Origin: Candidatus Omnitrophica bacterium CG1_02_40_15
Lineage (GTDB): Bacteria; Omnitrophota; Gorgyraeia; Gorgyraeales; Gorgyraeaceae
Direction: 5' to 3'
Length of the DNA stretch: 35,115 nt
Assembly: GCA_001871815.1 (NCBI GenBank)
Contig: MNVP01000085.1
Coordinates: forward strand, 1-35,115
Under the pieces are notes generated by a model. The model did no database searches, was not told where the DNA came from, and worked only from the letters and a program-made list of their open reading frames with translations. Of the stretch, positions 7,500 to 15,710 are shown in pieces; the first letter of the stretch is position 1, and each line of letters begins with the position of its first letter. The translations under genes and the position numbers were made by a program.

Positions 7500-8264
7500 T
7501 TAAAATTTAAATAGCTTAATTGCATTTTCTGTAGTTATTTTTGCCACTTTTTCAAAGCTAATCCCTTTTATCCTTGCAACTTCTTCTGCAGCATATTTAA
7601 CATACATAGGTTCATTACGTTTCCCCCTGAAATCCTGGGGGGCCAGAAACGGCGCATCTGTCTCAATAAGAAGCCTGCCCATAGGGACCAGTTTTACAAT
7701 TTCCCTGAGCTTATCAGAATTTTTATAAGTGATATTACAGGTAAAAGATATAAAAAATCCCATATCCAAACATGTTTTTAGAAATTTTTCATCTCCTGAA
7801 AAACAGTGCATTACTCCGCTGACTGAACTGCCTATGACATCTTTTAAGATATCAATAATATCCATATGAGCATCGCGATTATGTATTATCAAGGGGAGAT
7901 TTGCGGGTTTTGCAGTTTCAAGAAGCCTGATAAATAGTTTCTTCTGATTTTCGCGAGATGAAATATTTTTATAATAATCAAGCCCGATTTCACCTATTGC
8001 CACAACTTTCGGCTTATTAAGAAACTTCGCGAAAAGTTTAATATCATTTTCGGTTACGCTATCAGCTTCATGGGGATGAATGCCTATAGCCGCATAAATA
8101 AAATCATTCTCCCCAGCAATCCTTATAGACCTAACTGTCCCTTCCATGCTGGAACCAACATTTATGATAAACCTTATGCCGCTGTCTATGGAACGCTTTA
8201 AAACAGTGCCCATATCATCTTTAAAATCCTTAAAGTCCAGATGGCAATGCGTATCTATCAGCAT
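7500..8264 (-). CDS. tatD: TatD family metal-dependent hydrolase (DNase)
   Basis: TIM-barrel amidohydrolase-fold hydrolase; characterised relatives are metal-dependent deoxyribonucleases. The 254 residues carry the metal ligands expected: His6 and His8 in DTHCHLD, Glu in AIGEIGLDYY (about 92-101), HNRDAH, MHCFSGD and the final Asp in IETDAPFLAP. The start lies inside the end of the cysteine desulfurase gene (7-base overlap), pointing to translational coupling. Together with metG, ricT, holB and tmk upstream it forms a neighbourhood common in other phyla, here with the desulfurase inserted between metG and tatD. Confidence 0.95.
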   Translation of the reverse strand: MLIDTHCHLDFKDFKDDMGTVLKRSIDSGIRFIINVGSSMEGTVRSIRIAGENDFIYAAIGIHPHEADSVTENDIKLFAKFLNKPKVVAIGEIGLDYYKNISSRENQKKLFIRLLETAKPANLPLIIHNRDAHMDIIDILKDVIGSSVSGVMHCFSGDEKFLKTCLDMGFFISFTCNITYKNSDKLREIVKLVPMGRLLIETDAPFLAPQDFRGKRNEPMYVKYAAEEVARIKGISFEKVAKITTENAIKLFKF

Positions 8265-9415
8265 AGAGGGGACATTTTCCTGAGTTTTTCTACTATAGGC
8301 GGGATTTCAACCAGGCAATAATCTACATCCTCTTCTTGGTTCTCGTAGCCAAAAGAAAATCTCACAGATGCCTGGGCCATATCAGGAGGAACGCCCATTG
8401 CTTGTAACACATGCGATGGTTCAAGGGACCCCGAAGTGCAGGCAGAGCCTGTTGAAGCACATATTCCTTTCATATCAAAATTCAACACCATTGATTCGCC
8501 TTCTACATACCTGAAACTAATATTCAATGTGTTTGAAAGCCGATTCTCAGGGTGTCCGTTAAGATATATCTCTTTTAAACTTTTATTTAGCCCTTCCCAC
8601 ATTTTTTTTGTAAGCTTTTTTAAATGAGAGTCATTCTTTTTCATATCCCTATGAGCTATCTCAACAGCTTTTGCAAAACCAACAATGCCAGGGACATTCT
8701 CTGTGCCTGCCCTTTTATTTCTTTCGTGATGGCCGCCATGTTGAAAAGGAGTTATCTTCACGCCTTTTCTAAGATACAGGGCGCCTATGCCTTTTGGCCC
8801 ATAAACCTTATGGCCTGAAAAAGAACAAAGGTCAATCCCAAGCTCTTCCACATCTATCGGCAGTTTACCCAGGACCTGAACGCTATCTGTATGAAAATAT
8901 ATTTTATTTTCGGCCGCTATTTTAGCAATCTCTTTTATAGGCTGTATAGCGCCAGTCTCATTATTTGCAAACATAATAGATATAAGAACCGTATCCTTTC
9001 TTATGGCATCTTTTAATTTATTAAGGTCTACTATGCCCTGCTTATCTACAGGGAGATATGTGACATCAAAGCCTAATTCTTTTTCTATAAATCTGCATGG
9101 CTCTAAAATTGCCAGATGTTCTATGCTGGATGTTATTACATGCCTTCCTTTATTTAGATTCGCCATTGCAATGCCTTTTATGGCAAAATTATTTGCTTCT
9201 GTGCCGCCCGAAGTAAATATAATATCAGTGGCCTCTGTGCCTAGCGCATCCCCTATCACTTCTCTTGCCTCATCTATTGCATGCCTCGCTTTCTGGCCCA
9301 TGGAATACACGCTTGAGGCATTTCCATAATCTTGTGTAAAATACGGCATCATTGCTTCTAATACTTCTTTGCGAACAGGTGTCGTGGCATTATGGTCAAG
9401 ATATATTTGTTTCAT
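8258..9415 (-). CDS. iscS: Cysteine desulfurase (NifS/IscS type)
   Basis: PLP enzyme that takes sulfur from cysteine for iron-sulfur clusters and tRNA thiolation. The 385 residues show the N-terminal YLDHNATTP, His100 in SSIEH stacking on PLP, the PLP lysine Lys203 in SFSGHKVYGPKG and the active-site cysteine Cys326 in STGSACTSGS. The short active-site loop (GSACTSG) is the class I NifS/IscS form. A strong Shine-Dalgarno (GGAGGA) precedes ATG 9415. I cannot separate nifS from iscS by sequence; no iscU or nifU scaffold is adjacent. RicT nearby is itself an iron-sulfur protein in Bacillus, as is the DUF362 ferredoxin here. Confidence 0.95.
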   Translation of the reverse strand: MKQIYLDHNATTPVRKEVLEAMMPYFTQDYGNASSVYSMGQKARHAIDEAREVIGDALGTEATDIIFTSGGTEANNFAIKGIAMANLNKGRHVITSSIEHLAILEPCRFIEKELGFDVTYLPVDKQGIVDLNKLKDAIRKDTVLISIMFANNETGAIQPIKEIAKIAAENKIYFHTDSVQVLGKLPIDVEELGIDLCSFSGHKVYGPKGIGALYLRKGVKITPFQHGGHHERNKRAGTENVPGIVGFAKAVEIAHRDMKKNDSHLKKLTKKMWEGLNKSLKEIYLNGHPENRLSNTLNISFRYVEGESMVLNFDMKGICASTGSACTSGSLEPSHVLQAMGVPPDMAQASVRFSFGYENQEEDVDYCLVEIPPIVEKLRKMSPLC

Positions 9416-9430
9416 ATTTTGCTCCTCCTT

Positions 9431-10963
9431 CTATCCGATTCGAGGGAACAACGGCGTTCCCTTGTTAATCTTCGTGCCTGGTTTCAATAAACCCCATTTT
9501 AAATCGCTGAAATTCCTCTTTTCTGTATTCTCAAGGCCAAGCTGCCCTGCTATCTTAACGGATGTATCCGGCATGAACGGCATCAATGCTACTGACACCA
9601 TCCTCAAGATTTCGCAAAGGTCGTACATCATATCTTTTAAATCATCCTGCTTATCTTCCTTTGATAGTTTCCACGGCGCTTTCTGCTCTATGAATTTATT
9701 TGCCATATTTATTAGGTCCCATATGCTGTTTAGGCCATAGCTGAAATCTATGCTATCCATGCCTTTTTTGATTTCAGAATCAAGGCCGCAAGCTTTATCA
9801 ATAAGCGCCTTAGTAATTTCGCCGGAATACTTTAAATCCCTTCTTTTAGGCACAAACCCAGCGAAATATTTTTCTACCATTGTCAAAGTCCTGTGCAAAA
9901 GATTGCCCAGGTCATTTGCGAGATCGCTATTAATCCTAGCGATCAGCGCTTCTTCTGAAAACGACCCATCTACGCCAAACTGCGCCTCTTTTAGAAGGAA
10001 GAATCTATAAGCATCCACGCCGAACATGGAAACCATATCTCTAGGGTCTACAACATTGCCTTTTGACTTGGACATCTTGTCTCCACCCACCTTCCACCAT
10101 CCATGGGCAAACACTGTCATGGGCGGCTCCAGGCCTATTGCATGAAGCATTATGGGCCAGTAAACAGTATGCGGCCTAAGAATATCTTTACCTATCATAT
10201 GCATATCAGCTGGCCAGAATTTTTTAAATTTTCCAGGATTATCTTTATAACCGCAAACGCTTATATAATTTATCAGGGCGTCAAACCATACATATGTAAC
10301 ATGATCTTTGCTGAACGGGATATCAATGCCCCATGAAAGCCTTGAGGCCGGCCTGGATATGCACAGATCGTTCAAAGGATTTTTAAGAAAACTCAGCATC
10401 TCGTTTTTCCTTATAGCAGGTTTTATAAAATCCTCATGCGAATTTATATAATCTATAAGCCAGTTCTGGTACTTGGAAAGCCTGAAAAAGAAATTCTTTT
10501 CTTTTATCTCTTCTACCTTGCGCTTGCAATCAGGGCATAGATCATCTGCTAACTGGGCCTTTGTCCAGAAACTTTCGCATGGCGTGCAATACCAGCCGCT
10601 GTATTCGCCTCCATAAAGATCCCCCTTTTTGTAAAGTATATTAAGGATATCCTTTACTACATCTTCGTGCCTTTTTTCCGTAGTGCGGATAAAATCATCA
10701 TAGGATATATCCAATCTTTTCCAGAGGTCTTTAAATATAGGCACAACGCTGTCCACAAATGCCTTGGGCTCCATGGCTTTTGATTCAGCTACATCTTTTA
10801 TCTTCTGGCCATGCTCATCAGTGCCTGTAGTAAATAAAACTTCATAGCCCATAAGCCGTTTATATCTTGCAAGGGTATCGCAGGCTATGTTTGTATAAGA
10901 ATGCCCTATGTGAGGCGTGCTATTTACATAATATAATGGCGTAGTAATGTAAAATTTATCCAT
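9431..10963 (-). CDS. metG: Methionine-tRNA ligase
   Basis: Class I synthetase charging tRNA-Met. The 510-residue form has HIGH at 18-21, KMSKS at 296-300, and a single zinc knuckle (Cys126, Cys129, Cys143, Cys146). The anticodon-binding helical domain with a WDLINMANKFIEQKAPWKL-like motif follows. There is no C-terminal Trbp111-like dimerisation domain, so this is the short form. The C-terminal tail (GTPLFPRIG) is encoded by a small palindrome (9443-9462), suggesting the original end was extended or replaced. It is followed after 15 bases by the cysteine desulfurase gene. Confidence 0.97.
   Translation of the reverse strand: MDKFYITTPLYYVNSTPHIGHSYTNIACDTLARYKRLMGYEVLFTTGTDEHGQKIKDVAESKAMEPKAFVDSVVPIFKDLWKRLDISYDDFIRTTEKRHEDVVKDILNILYKKGDLYGGEYSGWYCTPCESFWTKAQLADDLCPDCKRKVEEIKEKNFFFRLSKYQNWLIDYINSHEDFIKPAIRKNEMLSFLKNPLNDLCISRPASRLSWGIDIPFSKDHVTYVWFDALINYISVCGYKDNPGKFKKFWPADMHMIGKDILRPHTVYWPIMLHAIGLEPPMTVFAHGWWKVGGDKMSKSKGNVVDPRDMVSMFGVDAYRFFLLKEAQFGVDGSFSEEALIARINSDLANDLGNLLHRTLTMVEKYFAGFVPKRRDLKYSGEITKALIDKACGLDSEIKKGMDSIDFSYGLNSIWDLINMANKFIEQKAPWKLSKEDKQDDLKDMMYDLCEILRMVSVALMPFMPDTSVKIAGQLGLENTEKRNFSDLKWGLLKPGTKINKGTPLFPRIG
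9443..9462. repeat. Small palindrome in the metG 3' end
   Basis: AGGGAAC (9443-9449) and GTTCCCT (9456-9462) with loop AACGGC. It encodes the GTPLFP part of the MetG tail. It resembles other dispersed short palindromes that end genes in this window. Confidence 0.6.
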
Positions 10964-10971
10964 TTCTTTGG

Positions 10972-11019
10972 CAAGACCAGGTCTTGGTCACAGTTTACTG
11001 TGCTCAAGACCTGGTCTTG
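10972..11019. repeat. Palindrome filling the ricT-metG gap
   Basis: CAAGACCAGGTCTTG (10972-10986) and CAAGACCTGGTCTTG (11005-11019) are exact reverse complements; an inner stem CACAG/CTGTG forms around TTTA. Each arm is also close to self-palindromic. It starts 3 bases beyond the ricT stop and ends 8 bases before metG. No T-run, so a terminator is unlikely. Confidence 0.9.
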
Positions 11020-11022
11020 ATC

Positions 11023-11808
11023 TCACTTGTTGTAATCTAGTTCTATATGTTTTCCTTCTTCTAATTCAATGGTAACCTTTCGCTTCAATGCATTTACGCT
11101 TATGACCTTGCCTTTGCCTTCAGGTAAAGTTATTTTTTCGCCTTCTCTCGGCAGGCCTTTCAAATATTTCTTATAATTTTCATATTCGTAAGAGAGGCAG
11201 CACATGAGCCTGCCGCATACGCCAGAAATCTTAGTGGGGTTCAGAGACAGATTCTGTTCCTTTGCCATTCTGATGGTCACTGCGTCAAAACCTTTCAAAA
11301 AACTGGCGCAGCAGAGAGGCCTTCCGCAATGCCCGAATCCCCCAAGCATCCTTGCCTCGTCTCTCACGCCTATTTGTTTCAGCTCTATCCTGACTTTGAA
11401 GATATGCGCAAGGTCTTTTACCAGCTCCCTGAAATCAACCCTGTCCTCAGAAATGAAATAAAAAATAAGCTTTGTTCCATCAAATGAATACTCGGCGTCG
11501 ATAAGTTTCATATCCAGCTTCCGTTCCTGTATTTTTTTAACGCATATCTGGAACGCGTCTTTAGTGCGCTTTTTATTTCCCATTATCTGATTTATATCTT
11601 CCTGAGTAGCGACGCGTATAATCTTTTTTAAAGGCTTCTTAAGCTCTTCATCGGGAACCTTTTCAGGCATACTTATAACCTGCGCATAGTCCTGGCCTCT
11701 TTCAGCGTCTATTATCACATAATCGCCTACCTTGGCTTCCAGGCCATTCGCATCATACAAGGCTATATTGCCTGATTCCCTTATCCTCAATTCTATAATT
11801 CCATGCAT
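11023..11808 (-). CDS. ricT: RicT/YaaT-like PSP1 domain protein
   Basis: PSP1 C-terminal domain protein. In Bacillus RicT belongs to the RicA-RicF-RicT complex that binds 4Fe-4S clusters and promotes RNase Y-dependent mRNA processing. The cysteine-rich core is intact: GHCGRPLCCASFL and VCGRLMCCLSYEYENY. Starting at ATG 11808 gives 261 residues beginning MHGIIELRIRES, with AAAGG eight bases upstream; a TTG at 11838 would extend the protein into repeat-derived sequence and is less likely. Its place between holB and metG is the conserved tmk-holB-ricT-metG order. A possible mRNA-processing factor is notable in an operon full of intercistronic hairpins. Confidence 0.93.
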   Translation of the reverse strand: MHGIIELRIRESGNIALYDANGLEAKVGDYVIIDAERGQDYAQVISMPEKVPDEELKKPLKKIIRVATQEDINQIMGNKKRTKDAFQICVKKIQERKLDMKLIDAEYSFDGTKLIFYFISEDRVDFRELVKDLAHIFKVRIELKQIGVRDEARMLGGFGHCGRPLCCASFLKGFDAVTIRMAKEQNLSLNPTKISGVCGRLMCCLSYEYENYKKYLKGLPREGEKITLPEGKGKVISVNALKRKVTIELEEGKHIELDYNK

Positions 11809-11843
11809 ATCTATTGCCTTTCTAACTGAAACCACCAATGCAT

Positions 11844-11941
11844 TTTAACATATCGAGAGTGGTTTCAGTTACCCCGAGCAAGCGAAGCGCGTCGAGGGGT
11901 TACCCTTCGACTACGCTCAGGGTAAATGCGCCATATGTTAA
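11844..11941. repeat. Nested palindromic element in the holB-ricT gap
   Basis: Outer arms TTAACATAT (11844-11852) and ATATGTTAA (11933-11941). Inside lie ACCCC...GGGGT (about 11871-11900) and ACCCTTCGACTACGCTCAGGGT-type sequence, shown here only as its ends ACCCT/AGGGT. The holB stop TAA (11938-11940) is within the right outer arm. Confidence 0.75.
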
Positions 11942-12921
11942 AGTGCAATTGTGGGCGCATTTAACTCAAGCGCCATATTGAAAAGCGCCATCTTTGGGTT
12001 TATATTTCTCCTTACATAATTTATAGTATTCATGACACTGGAGATATCCCTCCCTAGCTTATCTGCGGAAAACCTGGCAGAATAAGAAAATATCTCCTCC
12101 ATCCTGTCCACATTCAGAAAAAGGGCTTCCTCTTCTGTAAATTTTGCCACAAGTAAATCCCTGTACCAGAATAAAAGCATCTGGAGAGATTCTTCCATGT
12201 CAGAGTATTTTTTATCATCGCAAACTTCTTCCCTAAAGATGGCCCTCTTTCTGAAGAAAAAATCATTCAACATTCTGTCCCTTTCTCTGATCCTATCCTT
12301 ATCTTTAAAGGCTATGGCCCTGCCATGGCTTCCAAGCGCCATATGCGAAAATAAGACAGCTTCACTTTCATTAAAACCATGCCTTTTAATGAGAAGCTCC
12401 TGAATCTGAGCCTGCCCTAAAAGATTGAATTTCACTGCCTTACACCTGGAAATAACAGTCGGCAAAATTCCGGAAACGGCCGAAGTAGTCAATATAAATA
12501 CCTGGTTTTCGCGAGGCTCTTCCAGAATCTTTAAAAGGGCATTCTGGGATTCTTCATTCATGTCCTCTGCTTCAGTTATTATAAAAATCTTTTTCCTGGC
12601 TTCATACGGTTTCAGGCTCGCCTGATAAATTATATCCCTTATTCTATCTATCTTAATGAAACTGGATTCTTTTTCTTTCTGGATAACAAAGAGATCCGGA
12701 TGGTTCAAAGATTTTATTTTTCTGCACGAAATACATTCTTCGCACGCATCCAACCCTTTCTTTTCGCAATTAATAGCCTTGGCAAATTCTATGCTTACAG
12801 CCTGTTTTCCAACGCCCATGGGGCCGACAAAAAGATATGAACCATTAACCTCATCTTTTCTTATCATGCCCTGCAATAATCTTATTGCCCTGTCTTGGCC
12901 TACAATATTTTTTAATGACAT
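11938..12921 (-). CDS. holB: DNA polymerase III subunit delta prime
   Basis: Clamp-loader subunit of the replicative polymerase. The 327 residues contain Walker A-like GPMGVGKQ (33-40), four zinc-binding cysteines (52, 60, 63, 66) and the SRC motif in VISRCKAV (about 167-174), as expected for delta prime. The C-terminal collar domain is present but divergent. The start overlaps the tmk end by 10 bases. The stop codon lies inside the outer arm of the palindromic element at 11844-11941. Confidence 0.94.
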   Translation of the reverse strand: MSLKNIVGQDRAIRLLQGMIRKDEVNGSYLFVGPMGVGKQAVSIEFAKAINCEKKGLDACEECISCRKIKSLNHPDLFVIQKEKESSFIKIDRIRDIIYQASLKPYEARKKIFIITEAEDMNEESQNALLKILEEPRENQVFILTTSAVSGILPTVISRCKAVKFNLLGQAQIQELLIKRHGFNESEAVLFSHMALGSHGRAIAFKDKDRIRERDRMLNDFFFRKRAIFREEVCDDKKYSDMEESLQMLLFWYRDLLVAKFTEEEALFLNVDRMEEIFSYSARFSADKLGRDISSVMNTINYVRRNINPKMALFNMALELNAPTIAL

Positions 12922-13532
12922 ATTTTTAAAGCAGCTTTTCTTATTTCTTTTTGTACCTGTCCTATTTCGCCGGTTGAAGACAAAACTTTTACTCTTTTGG
13001 GCTCTTTTTTTGCAATAGAAAGATAACCGTTTCTTACCTTATTGTGATAGAGAATTGATTTGCGCTCCATCCTGTCTTTGGACCTGCCAGCCCTTAAAAG
13101 CCCTTGCTTGGCGTCTATATCAAGTAAAAAGGTTATGTCAGGCTTCAAGCCTTTTGTAACAATGCTTGTTATGTTATCTATAACCTTCAGATCCATACCT
13201 CCGGCATATCCCTGGTAAGCAAGAGTGGCGTCGGTAAATCTATCGCATATGACAATCTTCTTTTGTCCAAGGCTAGGCAAAATCTTTTGTTTTACTATCT
13301 GCGCTCTGGCTGCCATATATAAGAGCATCTCACAGCCTACATCCATGCCTTTATTCTTTGGGTCCAATAGGATATTGCGTATCTTTTCGTTGATCAGAGT
13401 GCCGCCTGGTTCGCGCGTATGTAAAACTTTAAAGCCCTTTTTACGCAAAAACCCGCACAACAGTTTAGAATGCGTTGTCTTTCCGCTTCCTTCCGGGCCT
13501 TCGAATGTTATGAATAATCCGCGTTTTAGCAT
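12912..13532 (-). CDS. tmk: Thymidylate kinase
   Basis: Phosphorylates dTMP to dTDP. The P-loop is FEGPEGSGKTT near the N-terminus; DRF appears in VICDRFTDATLAYQGYAGG-like context (catalytic Asp-Arg) and the LID motif is RAGRSKDRME. Starting at ATG 13532 (MLKRGLFITFEG) gives 206 residues, normal length. A GTG at 13565 would add 11 residues (MPNGPSTKSDI) without family support. It is coupled to holB by overlap. Upstream lies a 160-base gap to cysS with a large hairpin. Confidence 0.95.
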   Translation of the reverse strand: MLKRGLFITFEGPEGSGKTTHSKLLCGFLRKKGFKVLHTREPGGTLINEKIRNILLDPKNKGMDVGCEMLLYMAARAQIVKQKILPSLGQKKIVICDRFTDATLAYQGYAGGMDLKVIDNITSIVTKGLKPDITFLLDIDAKQGLLRAGRSKDRMERKSILYHNKVRNGYLSIAKKEPKRVKVLSSTGEIGQVQKEIRKAALKICH

Positions 13533-13580
13533 AATATCTGATTTTGTGCTGGGGCCATTCGGCACAGAGATGGTTTCGCC

Positions 13581-13662
13581 GTGCGCTACGGTTTACGGTT
13601 CGTTTTTTATACTGTAGGTAGCCTTGACAGTATAAAAAACTTCGCCGTAACCCCTTGCGCAC
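13581..13662. repeat. Large imperfect hairpin in the cysS-tmk gap
   Basis: Outer arms GTGCG...GGTTTACGG (from 13581) pair with CCGTAACCCC...GCGCAC (to 13662). Inner arms GTTTTTTATACTGT and ACAGTATAAAAAAC (about 13602-13640) are exact complements around GGTAGCCTTG-like loop. The rest of the gap (13663-13725) has no recognised element; a 44-codon open frame (13607-13741) crosses it. Confidence 0.8.
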
Positions 13663-13725
13663 CTATATTTAAAGAATCCATTATGCCGAAACCTCTCAAA
13701 TGTGCCTCAGGCCCCAGCGCAAAGC

Positions 13726-15132
13726 CTATCTCCTTCTCCATGTTGTTCCATTTTTTGTATCTTCTAAGATAATCCCTTTTTCTTCTAATTCTTTTCTGAT
13801 CCTGTCAGCCTCTTTAAAATCTCTATTTTTCCTAGCCATATTTCTTGAATTAATCATATTTTCTATTTCTACTTCCTTCGACGAATCTATGCCGCTAACC
13901 TTTTGCTCAAACAAACCAAACACATTGCCCAACTCCATCAAAACATCTTTTGCATTATTTAAATCTATTTCTGTAAAATTTTTGTTAATATACGTAACTA
14001 AATCGAACAGCGCTGCAAGCGCTTCGGGCATATTAAAATTATCATCCATTGCTTCTTCAAATTTTTTGCGAAATTCTCCTATTTCTTTTTTATTTGTCTC
14101 TTTTAACTTTTCACCTTTAACCTTAAACCTTAAACCATCTATTTTCTGTAAAAGTATACTAAACCTCTCCCACGCCTTTTTTACCTCATCCATCTTTTCC
14201 CACGAAAAATCAACTGGATGCGAATAGTGCGTTTGCAAAAATAATATTTTAAGGGCATCGGCAGGATATTTTGCCAAAATATCCTCAATAGCAATAAAAT
14301 TCCCCAGACTTTTGGCCATCTTTTCTTTATTAATAGTCAAAAGGCCGTTATGTATCCAATAACGGGCAAATTTCTTTCCTGCGCCTTCTGACTGGGCTAC
14401 CTCATTTTCGTGATGCGGAAAAACAAGGTCTATCCCGCCTCCATGTATGTCAAATTCATCCCCTAAAATATCAGAGCTCATAACAGAACATTCTATATGC
14501 CAGCCAGGCCTGCCATTTCCCCAAGGGCTAGGCCATGAGGGTTCATCTGGTTTTACTGATTTCCATAAAGCAAAATCTAGAGGGTCAATTTTATTTTCTC
14601 CCTGGATAACCCTTGCGCCTGATCCCAGCATTTCAAAACTTTGATTGGACAATTTCCCATAACCATTGGCTTTCCGCACATTAAAATATACATCGCCGGC
14701 CGATGCATAAGCCACTCCGGCCTGTATCAATATTTTTATAAAATTTTCCATCTCCTCTATATATTCTGTGGCCTTTGGCTCTTTATCAGGCTGCATAATG
14801 CCAAGCTTTTCCATGTATTCATGATAAATTTTAAGATATTTATCTGAAATATCCTTTACTGCGATATTTAAATCTTCCCCTTTAAATTCCTCTTTTGCCT
14901 TATTGATTATTTTATCGTCAACATCTGTAACATTTCTGACAAACTTAACTTTATAATCTTTATATATAAAATAACGGCGGATAACATCGAATGCGTAAGC
15001 GCTCCTTGCATGGCCTATATGAGGCGCATCATAAACAGTAGGCCCGCATACATATATCCCAACATTGCCTTCTTTTAGAGGCTTAAATTCTTCTTTTTTT
15101 CTTGTAAGGGTATTGTATATTTTTAAGCTCAT
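13726..15132 (-). CDS. cysS: Cysteine-tRNA ligase
   Basis: Class I synthetase for tRNA-Cys. ATG 15132 overlaps the ispF TGA (ATGA), giving 468 residues. Zinc ligand Cys29 (IYVCGPTVYD), HIGH 38-41, further zinc residues in GWHIECSVM and FPHHENEVAQSEG, and KEKMAKSLGN (KMSKS loop) are all present. The DALR-type helical domain follows. Residues about 333-345 (GLRFKVKGEKLKE) are encoded by a 7-bp tandem array and lie in a normally variable linker before FRKKFEEAMDDNFN. The C-terminus ends in GTTWRRR, as expected. Confidence 0.96.
   Translation of the reverse strand: MSLKIYNTLTRKKEEFKPLKEGNVGIYVCGPTVYDAPHIGHARSAYAFDVIRRYFIYKDYKVKFVRNVTDVDDKIINKAKEEFKGEDLNIAVKDISDKYLKIYHEYMEKLGIMQPDKEPKATEYIEEMENFIKILIQAGVAYASAGDVYFNVRKANGYGKLSNQSFEMLGSGARVIQGENKIDPLDFALWKSVKPDEPSWPSPWGNGRPGWHIECSVMSSDILGDEFDIHGGGIDLVFPHHENEVAQSEGAGKKFARYWIHNGLLTINKEKMAKSLGNFIAIEDILAKYPADALKILFLQTHYSHPVDFSWEKMDEVKKAWERFSILLQKIDGLRFKVKGEKLKETNKKEIGEFRKKFEEAMDDNFNMPEALAALFDLVTYINKNFTEIDLNNAKDVLMELGNVFGLFEQKVSGIDSSKEVEIENMINSRNMARKNRDFKEADRIRKELEEKGIILEDTKNGTTWRRR
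14100..14136. repeat. Heptad array inside cysS
   Basis: On the plus strand: CTTTTAA, CTTTTCA, CCTTTAA, CCTTAAA, CCTTAAA, then CC, a clear 7-base period. In the cysS frame no stop occurs: the heptads that would place TAA in frame are mutated or shifted. Confidence 0.75.
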
Positions 15133-15599
15133 GCTGTTAAACACGCAATCGCGTATGCCGCAAGCGCTTCGCCTCTTCCGATTGCTCCAATGCCTTCCTG
15201 CGTTGTAGCCTTTACGCTTACGCTATCCATAGCTATGCCTAGCGTTGCTGATATTTCTCTTCTCATTCTGTCTTTGAAAGGCGCTATCTTCGGCTCTTCC
15301 AGTATAATCACAGAATCCACGTATTCCACCTTGAAGCCTTTTTTCTGTATCTTTTTTGAAACCTCTTTTAAAAGTTCTGCGCTGGATATATTCAGGTACC
15401 TGTCATCATTCACTGGAAATTGATGGCCTATATCATCCATGCCTCCTGCCCCTAAAATCGCATCGCATATTGCATGAAGAAGCGCATCTCCGTCAGAATG
15501 GCCTTCCAGGCCTTTTATATGAGGGATTTCAACGCCTCCCAGCATAAGAGGTTTTCCTTCTACGAACCTGTGAATGTCATAACCAATGCCAACTCGCAT
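15129..15599 (-). CDS. ispF: 2-C-methyl-D-erythritol 2,4-cyclodiphosphate synthase
   Basis: MEP-pathway enzyme forming the cyclodiphosphate isoprenoid precursor; works as a homotrimer with zinc. The start at ATG 15599 follows GGAGGT and gives 156 residues with Asp8 and His10 (GYDIHRF) and EGHSDGDALLHAICDA, the conserved metal/substrate motif, then the C-terminal ATTQEGIGAIGRGEGIA-like block (here GEALAAYA). An upstream in-frame ATG at 15611 contains the Shine-Dalgarno and is unlikely. It follows ispD, the preceding pathway step but one, and is coupled to cysS. Confidence 0.97.
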   Translation of the reverse strand: MRVGIGYDIHRFVEGKPLMLGGVEIPHIKGLEGHSDGDALLHAICDAILGAGGMDDIGHQFPVNDDRYLNISSAELLKEVSKKIQKKGFKVEYVDSVIILEEPKIAPFKDRMRREISATLGIAMDSVSVKATTQEGIGAIGRGEALAAYAIACLTA

Positions 15600-15626
15600 A
15601 TGTACCTCCACTAGAACAGCATGTTA

Positions 15627-15710
15627 TAGCGAATAGCGTATAGCGGATAGCGGATAGGTCTTTTTGCATGGAATTTTTTCTATACGCTATCCGCTCTACG
15701 CTAAACGCTA
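15627..15710. repeat. Family A heptad hairpin A3 (ispD-ispF gap)
   Basis: Left: TAGCGAA, TAGCGTA, TAGCGGA, TAGCGGA, TAG (15627-15657). Right: CTA, TACGCTA, TCCGCTC, TACGCTA, AACGCTA (15680-15710). The 22-base loop GTCTTTTTGCATGG... is almost the same as the loop of A5. The ispD stop TAG (15701-15703) lies in the right arm. Confidence 0.93.
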
